A DNA stretch of 64,000 nt from Vibrio sp. 05-20-BW147 (GCF_013369385.1 NZ_SZTO01000015.1:44363-108362), one strand, 5' to 3'. Counted from the first letter of the stretch, positions 49,029 to 59,454 are shown. Notes: a model not told the origin generated them from the sequence alone. Made by a program: numbers and translations.

Positions 49029-50402
49029 ATGTCTGAAAAAATTACGCTACAAACCAAACTGTCCTACGGTCTTGGTGCACTCGGTAAAGACTTTGCTTGT
49101 GCACCTATCTACATCTTCTTAATGTTCTACTTTACGGACGTGGCCGGCTTGTCTGCTGCTTTCGTGGGTACCATCTTCTTAGCCGCTCGTATTATCGATG
49201 CGATTACTGACCCAATGATGGGGGTGATCGTCGACAATACGCGTTCTAAGTTCGGTAAGTTCCGTCCTTGGATTGTGATTGGCACGCTGTTAAATGCGAT
49301 TGTCTTAGTTGGTCTTTTTAGCACGCATATGTTTGAAGGAACGACGCTTTACATCTACGCGGCCGCGGCTTACATCCTTTGGGGTTTAACCTACACCATT
49401 ATGGATATCCCTTATTGGTCAATGATTCCGGCGCTATCAAGTTCTCGCCAAGAGCGTGAAAAGCTGGTGGTATGGCCACGCCTGTTCGCGAGCCTTGCAT
49501 GGTTCATTACGGGGACATACGGTCTGCACATTGTCGGCGAGCTGGGTAACGGCAACCAAGGTGACGGTTTCTTTAATGTTGCGATGTTGATTGCGGTTCT
49601 GTTTGTGATGAGCGCATTCTTGATTGCGCGTAACGTCAAAGAGAAAGCGGCGCCGGCAAACGCGAAACCCGCAGAGAAATTCAGCTTCAAAGATGTACTG
49701 ACTATCATCGGTAAAAACGACCAGCTTAAAGCGCTGATCGGCACGGTTCTCTCCTTCCAAATTGCGAACCTATTGGTGGGTGGTTTTGCGATTTACTACT
49801 TCTCTTACGCACTGGGCAACGCAGAGCTATTCCCAATTTACATGGCGGTGGCAGGCGCGGCAGAAGTGGCGGGGGTGTTCTTGTTCCCTCGTATCGCTTC
49901 TCTATTACCACGTAAGCTCCTATGGCCTATCGCTTGTGGCTTCCCAATTCTGTCTTGTGTGCTTCTGCTACTGATGGGCTTTGTTGCACCAGCCAACGCA
50001 CTGATGATTGGTATGGCGGGTGCGGCAATTAAGTTCGGTGTAGGTATCGCGAACGCACTGCAAACGGTGATGCTGGCGGACGTTGTGGATTACGGTGAGC
50101 ACAAAACCGGTCGTCGTAGCGAGAGTGTTATCTTCTCAGTACAAACCATGCTTGTGAAATTCGCAGGCGCAGCAGGTGGCTTCATTGTCGGTGTGGGCTT
50201 GTCGGTTGTCGGTTACGTCCCTAACGTAGAGCAATCGGCAAGCACCATCATGGGGCTTGAATTTATGATGATTGGTCTACCTGCCATCATGATGGCCATC
50301 AGTGGTGTGATTTACCAACGTTACTACCATCTGCATGAAGGGTTTGATAAGTCTGCAGTTGAATCCGAGGTAAAAGGAACGGGTTCTTTGGCTCAAGCCT
50401 AA
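49029..50402 (+). CDS. GPH-family sugar:cation symporter (MelB-type)
   Basis: 457 residues from the ATG at 49029, six bases after AAGGA; an ATG at 49023 is directly on the ribosome site. Twelve transmembrane helices with MelB-family signatures: SYGLGALGKDFACAPIYIFLMFYFTD in helix 1, AARIIDAITDPMMGVIVDNTRSKFGKFRPWI with the two cation-site aspartates of helix 2, and DVVDYGEHKTGRRSE in the central loop. It imports a galactoside such as melibiose or lactose with Na+ or H+. GalR-like operators precede it and the alpha-galactosidase is just upstream. Confidence 0.9.
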   Translation: MSEKITLQTKLSYGLGALGKDFACAPIYIFLMFYFTDVAGLSAAFVGTIFLAARIIDAITDPMMGVIVDNTRSKFGKFRPWIVIGTLLNAIVLVGLFSTHMFEGTTLYIYAAAAYILWGLTYTIMDIPYWSMIPALSSSRQEREKLVVWPRLFASLAWFITGTYGLHIVGELGNGNQGDGFFNVAMLIAVLFVMSAFLIARNVKEKAAPANAKPAEKFSFKDVLTIIGKNDQLKALIGTVLSFQIANLLVGGFAIYYFSYALGNAELFPIYMAVAGAAEVAGVFLFPRIASLLPRKLLWPIACGFPILSCVLLLLMGFVAPANALMIGMAGAAIKFGVGIANALQTVMLADVVDYGEHKTGRRSESVIFSVQTMLVKFAGAAGGFIVGVGLSVVGYVPNVEQSASTIMGLEFMMIGLPAIMMAISGVIYQRYYHLHEGFDKSAVESEVKGTGSLAQA

Positions 50403-50410
50403 CCCGAACA

Positions 50411-50447
50411 AGCATCAGTCTGACGTAGCGCCAGACTGATGCTTTTT
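50411..50447 (+). terminator. Terminator after the symporter
   Basis: Twelve-base stem AGCATCAGTCTG/CAGACTGATGCT with a nine-base loop followed by TTTTGC. Confidence 0.9.
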
Positions 50448-50529
50448 GCTTATCTTGTTTCCATTCAATCCCCTTTAGCTCGTCGCGGCTTTGCTCTATA
50501 ATTCGCACGCTTTTATCTGGGACAATGCA

Positions 50530-51264
50530 ATGATTTCAAAAAACCAACTAAAACTGCTTCGAGCTTTGGGGCAAAAGAAACAGCGCAAAGCGCTTGGCTT
50601 ATTTCTGGTTCAAGGTGAAAAAAATGTCCTTGAGTTGGCCAACAGCACGCTCAAGGTGAAACAGGTTTTTGCCACGGCAGAGTTTCTACAGCAACATGCG
50701 GTTGAGCTGGCTGGTTATGAATGCATTGAAGCATCGCTGGATGATTTGACGAAGGCGAGCACACTGGTGAGCAACAACGCGGCGATTGCGGTGGTAGAAA
50801 TCCCTGCGATTGAAACGCCAAAAGCACAAGGTTTGATGATCGCCCTTGATGGTGTGTCTGACCCCGGTAACCTTGGCACCATCATCCGCGTGGCGGATTG
50901 GTACGGCATCAAACACATTATTGCCAGCAGCGATTGCGCCGACCCATACAACCCGAAAACCATCAGTGCCACCATGGGCAGTTTTGGCCGTGTGCAGGTG
51001 AGCTTGGTTGATCTGCCCAGTTACTTAGAGCAGGCAAATTTGCCAATTTACGGTGCGTTTCTTGAAGGGGAAAGTGTTCATAAAACGACGTTTTCAGCGC
51101 AAGGCATTTTGCTGATGGGCAGCGAATCTCACGGTGTTCGTGAACAAGCGTCGAAGTTTGTCACTGATAAGATCACCATTCCAGCGTTTGGTGGGGCAGA
51201 ATCACTCAATGTGGCGATGGCAACGGGCATTATTCTCGACAATATTCGCCGTCAGCACAGTTAG
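50530..51264 (+). CDS. TrmH/SpoU-family RNA methyltransferase
   Basis: 244 residues from the ATG at 50530 (MISKNQLKLLRALGQKKQRK); the frame upstream to 50491 has no ribosome site and adds 13 residues. An N-terminal substrate-binding domain (to about 95) precedes the SPOUT knot: motif 1 LDGVSDPGNLGTIIRVADWYGI, motif 2 LLMGSESHGV and motif 3 IPAFGGAESLNVAMATGIIL. It methylates a ribose 2'-OH in rRNA or tRNA using S-adenosylmethionine. The exact nucleotide cannot be told. A single-gene unit ended by a terminator. Confidence 0.88.
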   Translation: MISKNQLKLLRALGQKKQRKALGLFLVQGEKNVLELANSTLKVKQVFATAEFLQQHAVELAGYECIEASLDDLTKASTLVSNNAAIAVVEIPAIETPKAQGLMIALDGVSDPGNLGTIIRVADWYGIKHIIASSDCADPYNPKTISATMGSFGRVQVSLVDLPSYLEQANLPIYGAFLEGESVHKTTFSAQGILLMGSESHGVREQASKFVTDKITIPAFGGAESLNVAMATGIILDNIRRQHS

Positions 51265-51296
51265 TTAAGCGTACTGTTTTGCCGCTGTGAAATAGC

Positions 51297-51327
51297 AAAA
51301 AAGCGTCGTGGAATACGACGCTTTTTT
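51297..51327. terminator. Bidirectional terminator between methyltransferase and fdxA
   Basis: Thirteen-base stem AAAAAAGCGTCGT/ACGACGCTTTTTT with loop GGAAT; works on both convergent genes. Confidence 0.9.
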
Positions 51328-51379
51328 ATAGAATCCGTTTTTCTCGAATCGGCTTAACCCATCGATTCGCTGGGAAAAC

Positions 51380-51703
51380 TTATCTTTCGAGCATGTCCAA
51401 CTTGTTTGGCACGCCATTCCACTTTTCTGCCTCATCCATTCCTGGCTTCACTTCGGTTTGTACTGGCCAGAGCTCGGCCAGTTCCGCATTCAGCTCTTTG
51501 TAGATCACTTGATCTTCTGGCAACTCATCTTCTTGGAAGATTGCCGCTGCGGCACACTCGTCCACACACAAACCACAGTCGATGCACTCGATGGGGTTGA
51601 TCACCATGAAGTTCGGCCCTTCGTGAAAGGCATCCGCCGGGCAAACGGCGACACAATCCGTGTATTTACATTGGATACAGTTATCAGTTACCACAAATGC
51701 CAT
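51380..51703 (-). CDS. fdxA: Seven-iron ferredoxin FdxA
   Basis: 107 residues. It carries the two cluster motifs CxxCxxxxCxxxCP ([14 protein letters not shown], residues 9-22) for the 3Fe-4S site and CxxCxxCxxxC ([11 protein letters not shown]) for the 4Fe-4S site. A conserved acidic C-terminal extension follows, as in Azotobacter ferredoxin I. It acts as a low-potential electron carrier in the cytoplasm. Convergent with the methyltransferase gene and divergent from the FAD-dependent dehydrogenase gene. Confidence 0.93.
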   Translation of the reverse strand: MAFVVTDNCIQCKYTDCVAVCPADAFHEGPNFMVINPIECIDCGLCVDECAAAAIFQEDELPEDQVIYKELNAELAELWPVQTEVKPGMDEAEKWNGVPNKLDMLER

Positions 51704-51839
51704 GACATAGCGCTCTTTAGTTCAGTGAAACACATTCTTCAATGACACGTTGCGGTCAAAAATGAAGAAGGGGGATGATACTGATCCCAAGGCAAAATTC
51801 AACATTGGTGACGGCGATTGTTCTGGTGAACTTTGCTTC

Positions 51840-51881
51840 GTTCTGGTTTTTAGTATGACCCAGTTCTGCTTTTTGTATGAC
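51840..51881. repeat. Two 19-20 bp direct repeats upstream of fdxA
   Basis: GTTCTG-TTTTT-GTATGAC occurs at 51840-51859 and again at 51863-51881, differing by one base and one insertion. It lies in the 288-base gap between divergent fdxA and the dehydrogenase gene and could be a paired regulator site. The rest of the gap shows no other clear element. Confidence 0.7.
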
Positions 51882-51991
51882 ATAGAAAGCAATTTCTCGT
51901 AAAATGCGCGCCATTGTGAGCTGCGCTGGTTGCTTTCCCTAAAAGGAAATGACTTAGCAAGGCTAAGACACCAACTGTAACGAGACATCCC

Positions 51992-53608
51992 ATGATACGT
52001 TTAACTGAACTTCGACTTCCCCTCGACCATGAGGAAGGCGCGCTTCTCGAAGCCATTACCGCCAAGCTCGGCATTCCCGCAGAGCAGGTTCTTTCTTTTT
52101 CCATGTTTAGACGTGGTTACGATGCTCGTAAAAAGACCAACATCCAGTTGATCTACACGCTGGATATTGAAGTGGCGAACCAAGATAAGTTGTTGGCGAA
52201 GTTCAGTAAAGATCCCCATGTTCGTGAAACGCCGGACATGGAATACAAGTATGTGGCTCAAGCGCCAGCGAACCTCACTGAGCGCCCTATCGTGATCGGT
52301 TTTGGCCCTTGTGGCTTGTTTGCTGGCCTTGTGTTGGCGCAAATGGGTTTCAACCCAATCATCGTTGAACGCGGCAAAGAGGTGCGTGAGCGTACCAAAG
52401 ATACCTTCGGTTTTTGGCGTAAGCGTACGCTGAATCCGGAGTCAAACGTACAGTTTGGCGAAGGCGGTGCGGGCACCTTTTCTGACGGTAAGCTTTACAG
52501 CCAAGTGAAAGATCCTAACTTCTATGGCCGCAAAGTGATCACCGAATTCGTTGAAGCGGGCGCACCTGAAGAGATCCTCTACGTAAGTAAGCCGCACATC
52601 GGTACCTTTAAGCTGGTCACGATGATCGAAAAAATGCGCGCGAAAATTCTTGAGCTCGGCGGTGAGATCCGCTTTAGCACGCGCGTTGACGATATCCATA
52701 TGGAAGATGGCCAAATCACGGGCGTGACGCTGTCTAACGGTGAAGAGCTAAAATCTCGCCATGTGGTGCTCGCTGTCGGTCACAGTGCGCGCGATACCTT
52801 TGAAATGTTGCATGAGCGCGGCGTTTATATGGAAGCTAAACCGTTCTCTGTCGGTTTCCGTATCGAGCACAAACAGTCGATGATCGACGAAGCACGTTTT
52901 GGTTCAAACGCGGGCAATCCAATTCTCGGCGCGGCAGATTACAAACTGGTGCACCACTGTAAGAATGGCCGCACGGTTTATAGCTTCTGTATGTGTCCGG
53001 GTGGCACGGTAGTAGCGGCGACCTCTGAAGAAGGCCGCGTTGTGACAAACGGCATGAGCCAATACTCACGCGCTGAGCGTAACGCCAACAGTGCGATTGT
53101 GGTGGGCATCTCTCCTGAGATTGATTACCCGGGCGATCCGCTGGCGGGTATCCGTTTCCAGCGCGAGCTTGAATCCAATGCTTACCGTCTTGGTGGTGAA
53201 AACTACGACGCGCCTGCACAGAAAATTGGTGACTTCCTAAAAGGTCGCGATCCAAGTGCTCTTGGTGACGTGGAGCCATCATTCACGCCAGGTATTAAAC
53301 TGACGGACCTTGAGAAGGCGTTGCCACCTTTTGCTATTGAAGCGATTCGCGAAGCGATTCCCGCGTTTGATCGCAAGATCAAAGGGTTTGCGTCTGAAGA
53401 CGGTTTGCTCACTGGTGTGGAAACGCGTACCTCTTCTCCTGTGTGCATCAAGCGCGACAAAGAATACCAAAGCGTTAACCTTAAAGGTTTCTACCCAGCG
53501 GGTGAGGGTGCAGGTTATGCTGGCGGTATCCTCTCTGCGGGTATCGACGGCATTAAAGTGGCCGAAGCCGTTGCGCGTAGCATGGTGGCTCAGCTAGAAA
53601 ACGCGTAA
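51992..53608 (+). CDS. FAD-dependent dehydrogenase (COG2509 type)
   Basis: 538 residues, cytoplasmic. About 90 N-terminal residues of ferredoxin-like ACT-type fold come before a Rossmann dinucleotide site IVIGFGPCGLFAGLVLAQMGFNPIIVERG (about residues 96-124, GxGxxG form). Other family landmarks are FGEGGAGTFSDGKLYS, HVVLAVGHSARDT, CPGGTVVAA and the C-terminal FAD motif FYPAGEGAGYAGGI. The physiological substrate of this widespread family is not established. A terminator follows 18 bases after the stop. Confidence 0.88.
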   Translation: MIRLTELRLPLDHEEGALLEAITAKLGIPAEQVLSFSMFRRGYDARKKTNIQLIYTLDIEVANQDKLLAKFSKDPHVRETPDMEYKYVAQAPANLTERPIVIGFGPCGLFAGLVLAQMGFNPIIVERGKEVRERTKDTFGFWRKRTLNPESNVQFGEGGAGTFSDGKLYSQVKDPNFYGRKVITEFVEAGAPEEILYVSKPHIGTFKLVTMIEKMRAKILELGGEIRFSTRVDDIHMEDGQITGVTLSNGEELKSRHVVLAVGHSARDTFEMLHERGVYMEAKPFSVGFRIEHKQSMIDEARFGSNAGNPILGAADYKLVHHCKNGRTVYSFCMCPGGTVVAATSEEGRVVTNGMSQYSRAERNANSAIVVGISPEIDYPGDPLAGIRFQRELESNAYRLGGENYDAPAQKIGDFLKGRDPSALGDVEPSFTPGIKLTDLEKALPPFAIEAIREAIPAFDRKIKGFASEDGLLTGVETRTSSPVCIKRDKEYQSVNLKGFYPAGEGAGYAGGILSAGIDGIKVAEAVARSMVAQLENA

Positions 53609-53625
53609 ATAATAAAACGTTGAAC

Positions 53626-53649
53626 AAGGGCTCGTAAGAGCCCTTTTTT
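53626..53649 (+). terminator. Terminator after the FAD-dependent dehydrogenase
   Basis: Stem AAGGGCTC/GAGCCCTT with loop GTAA followed by T-run. Confidence 0.9.
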
Positions 53650-53753
53650 GATCCTCACGTATCGCTAGATCTCACTTTTCGGTGCGGTTTTTTTGTATTG
53701 TTCACACGTTTCTAGGGGCTACGATTAACATGTTATTTGATATCGATAGACCA

Positions 53754-54473
53754 TTAATGACGATTTCTCTTGGCAATTAAGGTGAACTTATATTCACTGG
53801 ATTTAAAGTAATTACGACTGTATTCAAACACAGTATCGTCTTGGAGATGGCTACGAGTACGTTTTTCTATAATGGGTTGTGATGCATCAATGCCAAGTAA
53901 AATGGCGATCTCTTGTGGAGGGAGTACTGGAATGATCTCTTGTTCACTGCGATCGATAATTAACCCTTTATGCTTCTCTATGTAATCGTACTTTGACCCC
54001 TTCATGACTTGATACGTCAAGTCAGGAAACATTTCTGTCGGTAACCAAGTTTCTTCTACTGTAATGGGGTTATCATCGACATAACGGACACGCTTTACAT
54101 AAAAAACTCTGTCTCCTTCATTGATCTGTAGTATTTCAGCCATGGATATCGAGGCACTGCGAATCTCAAAGGCTAGGACATCACTACGAATGATTGAATC
54201 CAAATGAGACCATTTTTCAGCAAAACTGCTTTGCTGGTAGATATCATAGTTAACTTTGTTTTCTTTTACGTAAGTGCCGCTGCCTTGCTTGCTTTCTAGC
54301 TCGCCGCTTTCAACGAGCAATTTAATCGCTTGGCGAACGGTCACGCGGCTAACGGAAAACTCTTCTCGTAATTGTGCCTCAGTGGGAAGGGCGTCACCGA
54401 CTTTATATTCACCTGAGCTGATCTTGCCACGAATGGCATCTGCGATTTGTCGATACATAGGCAATCTTGCCAT
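53754..54473 (-). CDS. mngR: GntR/UTRA-family repressor of mannosylglycerate use
   Basis: 239 residues from the ATG at 54473 (MARLPMYRQIADAIRGKISSG), with AGAGGT 5 bases before; the frame back to 54524 lacks a ribosome site. N-terminal winged helix with LPTEAQLREEFSVSRVTVRQAIKLL (about 30-55) and a C-terminal UTRA effector domain (about 90-235). It diverges from the mngA-mngB operon, the same arrangement as MngR in Escherichia coli, and should repress until mannosylglycerate or its phosphate binds. CGTATCATACG about 72 bases before its start is a candidate operator. Confidence 0.88.
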   Translation of the reverse strand: MARLPMYRQIADAIRGKISSGEYKVGDALPTEAQLREEFSVSRVTVRQAIKLLVESGELESKQGSGTYVKENKVNYDIYQQSSFAEKWSHLDSIIRSDVLAFEIRSASISMAEILQINEGDRVFYVKRVRYVDDNPITVEETWLPTEMFPDLTYQVMKGSKYDYIEKHKGLIIDRSEQEIIPVLPPQEIAILLGIDASQPIIEKRTRSHLQDDTVFEYSRNYFKSSEYKFTLIAKRNRH

Positions 54474-54544
54474 GGCTACCTCTCTTACACTGTTCCGATA
54501 CGACTCGATTTGATGGAACAACACTTATATACGCTATAGTTAAT

Positions 54545-54555
54545 CGTATCATACG
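54545..54555. promoter_or_regulatory. Candidate MngR operator
   Basis: CGTATCATACG, a symmetric 11-mer in the divergent mngR-mngA promoter region, beside GAATTCGATTC and near CGATACGACTCGA (54493-54505), which share the CGATAC/CGTATC word. Confidence 0.4.
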
Positions 54556-54637
54556 AATTCGATTCAATATGACAAGCGGTTGTTTGATATGGCTTTAAAT
54601 GAAACAATACAACAATAATACATATTTTGATTCAAAT

Positions 54638-54706
54638 GAGATCCAGATCTCGGATAATTTGTATTTAATAGGTATTATTGGTCTCATTGTTGTACGGACA
54701 ACAATG
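54638..54706 (+). promoter_or_regulatory. mngA leader with two inverted repeats
   Basis: A 14-bp palindrome GAGATCCAGATCTC (54638-54651, central CA) and a hairpin CATTGTTGT/ACAACAATG with loop ACGG (54685-54706). The second ends 26 bases before the mngA ATG. Without a T-run it is not a terminator; an operator or a leader structure is possible. Confidence 0.5.
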
Positions 54707-54732
54707 AATAATGTGACAATGGGACAAACGTT

Positions 54733-56673
54733 ATGAATCTGACTTCTCTAACCCACCCATCGCTGATTAACCTACAGGCGACTTTTGCTAGTCGTGACGA
54801 AGCGATCCGTGCGCTGGCTGAACAATTAGAACAACAAGGCAAGCTGCACGATAAACAACAATACCTAGATGCGGTATTTGCCCGTGAAGAACAAGGACCA
54901 ACCGCTTTAGGCGAAGGCCTGGCGGTACCTCATGGTAAAACAGATGCAGTAAAAGAAGCTGCCTTCGCGGTTGCGACACTAAAACAAGATTTAAAGTGGA
55001 AAGGCTTAGATGAAGATGAAGATGTGAATCTGATCTTCCTGATTGCTATTCCAAATGCTGAAGCAGGCTCTACTCACATGCACCTGCTTACCGAGCTAAC
55101 AACAACGTTGGTTGATGACGATGTTCGTGAAGCGGTGCTGAATGCGACTACCACAGATGAACTTCTGGCGCTGTTTAATAAGCCTGACGAAGTGGTTATT
55201 GAACAAGACAACTTAGATACAAGTGCGCCAACGGTTGTTTGTGTGACGGCATGTCCTGCTGGTATCGCTCACACTTATATGGCTGCAGAATACCTAGAAA
55301 AAGCGGGTAAGAAGCTTGGTATCAATGTTCATGTTGAAAAACAAGGTGCTAATGGTATTGAAGATCGCTTAACGGCTGAGCAACTTAATAAAGCAGATGC
55401 TTGCGTATTTGCGGCAGAAGTCGCCATCAAAGAGCTAGAGCGATTTAACGGTATTCCTCGCGTTGAAGTGCCAGTTGCAGAGCCGATTAAACACGCTGAA
55501 CGCATTCTTAATGAAGCGTTAGAAGCGGCAAAAAATGGTTCTGGTGCAGAGCGTGCCGTGGCAACGGATGCGCCGAAGAAACGTAACTCTTGGAAAACCG
55601 ATGTGAAACAAGCGTTGCTTTCTGGTATTTCGTTTGCAGTGCCACTGATCGTGGCTGGTGGTACGGTGCTGGCGATTGCGGTTTTGCTTTCACGTATTAA
55701 CCCAGAAATGCTCGCGCTTTATAACGAGGCGGGCAGTTGGTTGAACATGTACCGTAAGCTGGGTGGTGGTCTTCTTGGCGTGCTAATGGTGCCAGTGTTG
55801 GCTGCATACACGGCTTACTCATTGGCTGATAAACCAGCATTAGGACCAGGTTTCGCAGCAGGTCTTGCGGCGAACTTAATCGGCGCTGGTTTCCTCGGTG
55901 GTGTTGCTGGTGGTTTGCTAGCGGGCTACTTCATGCGTTGGGTGAAAGAGAATGTTCGTGTTAGCCCTGCCTTTAATGGTTTCTTGACCTTCTACCTCTA
56001 CCCAGTACTCGGCACCTTGATCGTTGGTTCATTGATGCTGTTCGTAGTGGGTAAACCTGTCGCATGGCTTAACCAAGGGCTAACCGATTTCCTAAATGGT
56101 TTATCTGGCACTAATGCCATCATCCTAGGTGCGGTAATTGGTCTGTTTGTATCGTCTGACCTTGGTGGTCCAATTAACAAAGCCGCTTACCTATTCTGTG
56201 TGGGTGCGATGGCGAACGGTAACTTTGCGCCGTATGCAATCTTTGCCTCAGTGAAAATGGTGTCGGCATTTACCGTGACATTCTCGACTATGCTTCGTCC
56301 ACGTCTGTTTAAAGACTTCGAGATTGAAACGGGTAAGTCAACTTGGTTGTTGGGTCTTGCGGGTATTACTGAAGGTGCGATTCCTATGGCGATTGAGGAT
56401 CCAGTACGCGTAATTGGTTCATTCCTAGTCGGCTCGGCAGTTTGTGGTGCCATCGTAGGTGCCGCGGGTATCGGTCTACAAGCGCCGGGTGCGGGTATCG
56501 TATCGCTATTCCTACTCGATTACAGCGCAGAAATTGGTGCATTCGGTGCCGGTGCAATCTGGCTGGGTGCTGCTCTCATTGGTACTGCAATTTCAACCAC
56601 GATGCTCATCGGTTGGCGAGCTCACGCAGTAAAAAAGGGTCAATTTGACGCTCAGGCAGCGACTTCAAACTAA
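54733..56673 (+). CDS. mngA: PTS mannosylglycerate transporter EIIABC
   Basis: 646 residues in fructose-family order: EIIA (1-150) with phosphohistidine H67 in AVPHGKTD, EIIB (about 165-265) with phosphocysteine C174 in TACPAGIAHTYMAAE, and EIIC (about 290-635) with eight or more membrane segments. It imports and phosphorylates its sugar at the inner membrane. Adjacent mngR and mngB identify the likely substrate as 2-O-alpha-mannosyl-D-glycerate, giving the 6-phosphate in the cytoplasm. A fructose PTS is the alternative on sequence alone; context decides it. Confidence 0.88.
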   Translation: MNLTSLTHPSLINLQATFASRDEAIRALAEQLEQQGKLHDKQQYLDAVFAREEQGPTALGEGLAVPHGKTDAVKEAAFAVATLKQDLKWKGLDEDEDVNLIFLIAIPNAEAGSTHMHLLTELTTTLVDDDVREAVLNATTTDELLALFNKPDEVVIEQDNLDTSAPTVVCVTACPAGIAHTYMAAEYLEKAGKKLGINVHVEKQGANGIEDRLTAEQLNKADACVFAAEVAIKELERFNGIPRVEVPVAEPIKHAERILNEALEAAKNGSGAERAVATDAPKKRNSWKTDVKQALLSGISFAVPLIVAGGTVLAIAVLLSRINPEMLALYNEAGSWLNMYRKLGGGLLGVLMVPVLAAYTAYSLADKPALGPGFAAGLAANLIGAGFLGGVAGGLLAGYFMRWVKENVRVSPAFNGFLTFYLYPVLGTLIVGSLMLFVVGKPVAWLNQGLTDFLNGLSGTNAIILGAVIGLFVSSDLGGPINKAAYLFCVGAMANGNFAPYAIFASVKMVSAFTVTFSTMLRPRLFKDFEIETGKSTWLLGLAGITEGAIPMAIEDPVRVIGSFLVGSAVCGAIVGAAGIGLQAPGAGIVSLFLLDYSAEIGAFGAGAIWLGAALIGTAISTTMLIGWRAHAVKKGQFDAQAATSN

Positions 56674-56687
56674 CGCTAAATAGCACT

Positions 56688-56708
56688 GGGCACAGGTTGA
56701 CTGTGCCC
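56688..56708 (+). other. Stem-loop between mngA and mngB
   Basis: Perfect eight-base stem GGGCACAG/CTGTGCCC with loop GTTGA, 15 bases after the mngA stop and no T-run. It probably sets relative message stability in the operon. Confidence 0.65.
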
Positions 56709-56799
56709 TGAACAAGTTAGTAACAAGATTTAATCCCCATATTTTCAAATTTCGGGCCTCTTTACTGCTTAAGTAAATCGCTCAATAGGTAATACAGTT

Positions 56800-59454
56800 A
56801 TGACAACATCTCGCGTTCATATAACTCCTCACATGCACTGGGATCGTGAATGGTACTTCACTACAGAAGAGTCTCGCATTCTGCTAGTGAACAACATGGA
56901 AGAAATCATGACTCGTCTGGAAAACGATCCAGACTACAAATACTACGTTCTAGACGGTCAAACCGCAGTTCTGGAAGATTACTTCGCAATCAAGCCAGAA
57001 AACAAAGAGCGCGTACGTAAGCTAGTACAAGCTGGCAAACTGATTGTTGGCCCTTGGTACTCTCAAACGGATACGATGCAAGTATCTGGCGAATCTATCG
57101 TACGTAACATGCTTTACGGATTGCGCGACTGTCTAGCACTAGGCGAGCCAATGAAGATTGGTTACCTGCCAGATTCATTCTCTATGAGCTCTCAGTTACC
57201 TGCTATCTACAACGGTTTTGACATCAATCGCGCCATGTTCTGGCGTGGTTGTTCAGAGCGTCACGGCACAGATAAAACCGAGTTCTTGTGGCAATCAAAC
57301 GATGGCAGCGAAGTCTCTGCGCAAGTATTGCCACTGGGCTACGCGATTGGTAAATACCTACCGCAAGACGAAGAAGGTCTGTGCGCACGTCTAGATAAGT
57401 ACTTCCCAGTGCTAGAAAAACCGTCGGTAACCAAAGACATCCTGCTACCAAACGGTCACGACCAAATGCCTATCCAAAAAGACATCTTCGAGGTGATGGA
57501 TAAGCTACGTGAAATCTACCCAGACAAAGAATTCAAAATGAGCCGCTTTGAAGAAGTGTTTGAGCGTATTGAAGCCGAGCGCGATCAGCTTGATACCATC
57601 AAAGGCGAGTTCAACGACGGTAAATACATGCGTGTTCACCGTACTATTTCTTCAACGCGTATGGACATTAAACTGATCCACGCCGAAGTAGAAAATAAGA
57701 TCGTCAATATCCTTGAGCCATTAGCGTCTATCGCATGGACACTGGGCTTTGAATACCACCACGGTCTAATCGAGAAGATGTGGAAAGAGAGCATGAAGAA
57801 CCATGCTCACGACTCGATTGGCTGCTGCTGCTCAGACAAAGTACACGCAGAGATCTTGAACCGTTACATCCTTGCGGACGACATGGCGACCAACCTGATC
57901 AACTTCTACAAACGTAAGATTGTTGACCACATGCCAGCGCGCGAAGGTTGCGACAAGCTAGCACTATTCAACCTATCGCCATACGCTCGTGAAGAAGTGG
58001 TAAACACCACCATCACTATCCGTGCAGAACAGTTCAACCTGTTTGATGAAAACGGCACGCCAGTTGAGTACTTCATCCAAGATCAACGCGTAATCGATCC
58101 AGGTAAGATTGACCGTCAAATCGTTCACTACGGTAACTACGACCCGTTCATCGAATACGACATTCAAATCAAGCACACTGTGCCAGCGATGGGCTTCACT
58201 ACCCTACACATTCAAGCGAATGAGAAAGGCACGCAAAAAGTGGCTGAGCAGAAAGCTTTCTCATATGAAAATAGCCTGCTGGAGAACGAATTCTACCGCA
58301 TCAACGTCAACGCAAACGGCACTCTGAACATCTTCGACAAAGAGACAGAGCACCTTTACCAACAAGTGCTGCGCATTGAAGACGGCTCTGACGATGGCGA
58401 CGAATACGATTACTCACCTTCTCGTAAAGAGTGGCTACTGTACTCAGACGCATTCGATGCAGAAGTGAATGTGAAGCACGAAGGTTTCCAATCTGTCGCA
58501 ACCATCAAGCTGCGCATGAACTTGCCTGAGAACCTACAACAACGTGAAGAGCGCACAGGTCAAAACGGTTACCTAGACGTGAACTGTCAAGTGGTTCTAA
58601 AACAAGGTACACGCCGTATTGAAGTTCGCATGGAGCTGGATAACCAAGCTGACGACCACCGCGTTCGCGTATTAGTACCAACACCGTTTGTGTCTGAAAC
58701 CGTAGTAGCAGACAACCAGTTCGGTTTGATCACTCGTCCAACGAACGATCCAGAAATGGCGAACTGGGAAGCAGACGGCTGGAAAGAAGCACCGGTGCCG
58801 GTTTACCAGTTAATGAACTTTGCCGCGGTTGAAAACGCACAAGGTGGTATGGCACTGATGAGCAACGGTCTGCGTGAATTTGAAGTGATTTCAAGCCAAG
58901 GCAATGAAGAGCGTGACACATTCGCCCTAACCCTTCTACGTGGTATCGGCGTACTGGGTAAAGAAGAGTTGATGCTTCGTCCAGGTCGTCCATCTGGTAT
59001 CAAGATCCCGACGCCAGATTCTCAAGTGCGCGGCAAGATCGTTTGTGAGTTTGCGCTATTCGGTTTCGCGGGCAACCACATCGAAGCAAACATAATGGCA
59101 GCGGCTCGTGACAACGTGACTCCAATCCAGTGCTACAACAAGATCCCTTACAACGCGATGAAGCTGAACGTAGGCGAGCAAAACCTACCACTAACGCACA
59201 GCTTGCTAAACAAATCGCTTGAAGGCGCGGTACTGAGCGTACTGAAGAAAGCGGAAGACGAGGATGCACTCATCCTGCGCGTCTACAACCCATCAGAGAG
59301 CGAAGTGATTACCGATGCAGTGATGTTTACTTCAGAAGTAACGTCATGGAAAGAAACACAGCTAGACGAGAAAGTACTACCAAATGAGGTAGAAACGGCA
59401 TCGTTTGGCATGCTGAAACCGTGTCAGGTTAAATCTTTCCAAGTGAAGTTCTAG
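56800..59454 (+). CDS. mngB: GH38 alpha-mannosidase MngB
   Basis: 884 residues, colinear with Escherichia coli MngB, including [19 protein letters not shown] at the start, GPWYSQTDT and [16 protein letters not shown]. Zinc ligands H11/H13-type HxHWD and nucleophile D125 in YLPDSF fit family 38. It splits 2-O-(6-phospho-alpha-mannosyl)-D-glycerate into mannose 6-phosphate and glycerate in the cytoplasm. The next two genes handle exactly these products. Confidence 0.95.
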   Translation: MTTSRVHITPHMHWDREWYFTTEESRILLVNNMEEIMTRLENDPDYKYYVLDGQTAVLEDYFAIKPENKERVRKLVQAGKLIVGPWYSQTDTMQVSGESIVRNMLYGLRDCLALGEPMKIGYLPDSFSMSSQLPAIYNGFDINRAMFWRGCSERHGTDKTEFLWQSNDGSEVSAQVLPLGYAIGKYLPQDEEGLCARLDKYFPVLEKPSVTKDILLPNGHDQMPIQKDIFEVMDKLREIYPDKEFKMSRFEEVFERIEAERDQLDTIKGEFNDGKYMRVHRTISSTRMDIKLIHAEVENKIVNILEPLASIAWTLGFEYHHGLIEKMWKESMKNHAHDSIGCCCSDKVHAEILNRYILADDMATNLINFYKRKIVDHMPAREGCDKLALFNLSPYAREEVVNTTITIRAEQFNLFDENGTPVEYFIQDQRVIDPGKIDRQIVHYGNYDPFIEYDIQIKHTVPAMGFTTLHIQANEKGTQKVAEQKAFSYENSLLENEFYRINVNANGTLNIFDKETEHLYQQVLRIEDGSDDGDEYDYSPSRKEWLLYSDAFDAEVNVKHEGFQSVATIKLRMNLPENLQQREERTGQNGYLDVNCQVVLKQGTRRIEVRMELDNQADDHRVRVLVPTPFVSETVVADNQFGLITRPTNDPEMANWEADGWKEAPVPVYQLMNFAAVENAQGGMALMSNGLREFEVISSQGNEERDTFALTLLRGIGVLGKEELMLRPGRPSGIKIPTPDSQVRGKIVCEFALFGFAGNHIEANIMAAARDNVTPIQCYNKIPYNAMKLNVGEQNLPLTHSLLNKSLEGAVLSVLKKAEDEDALILRVYNPSESEVITDAVMFTSEVTSWKETQLDEKVLPNEVETASFGMLKPCQVKSFQVKF

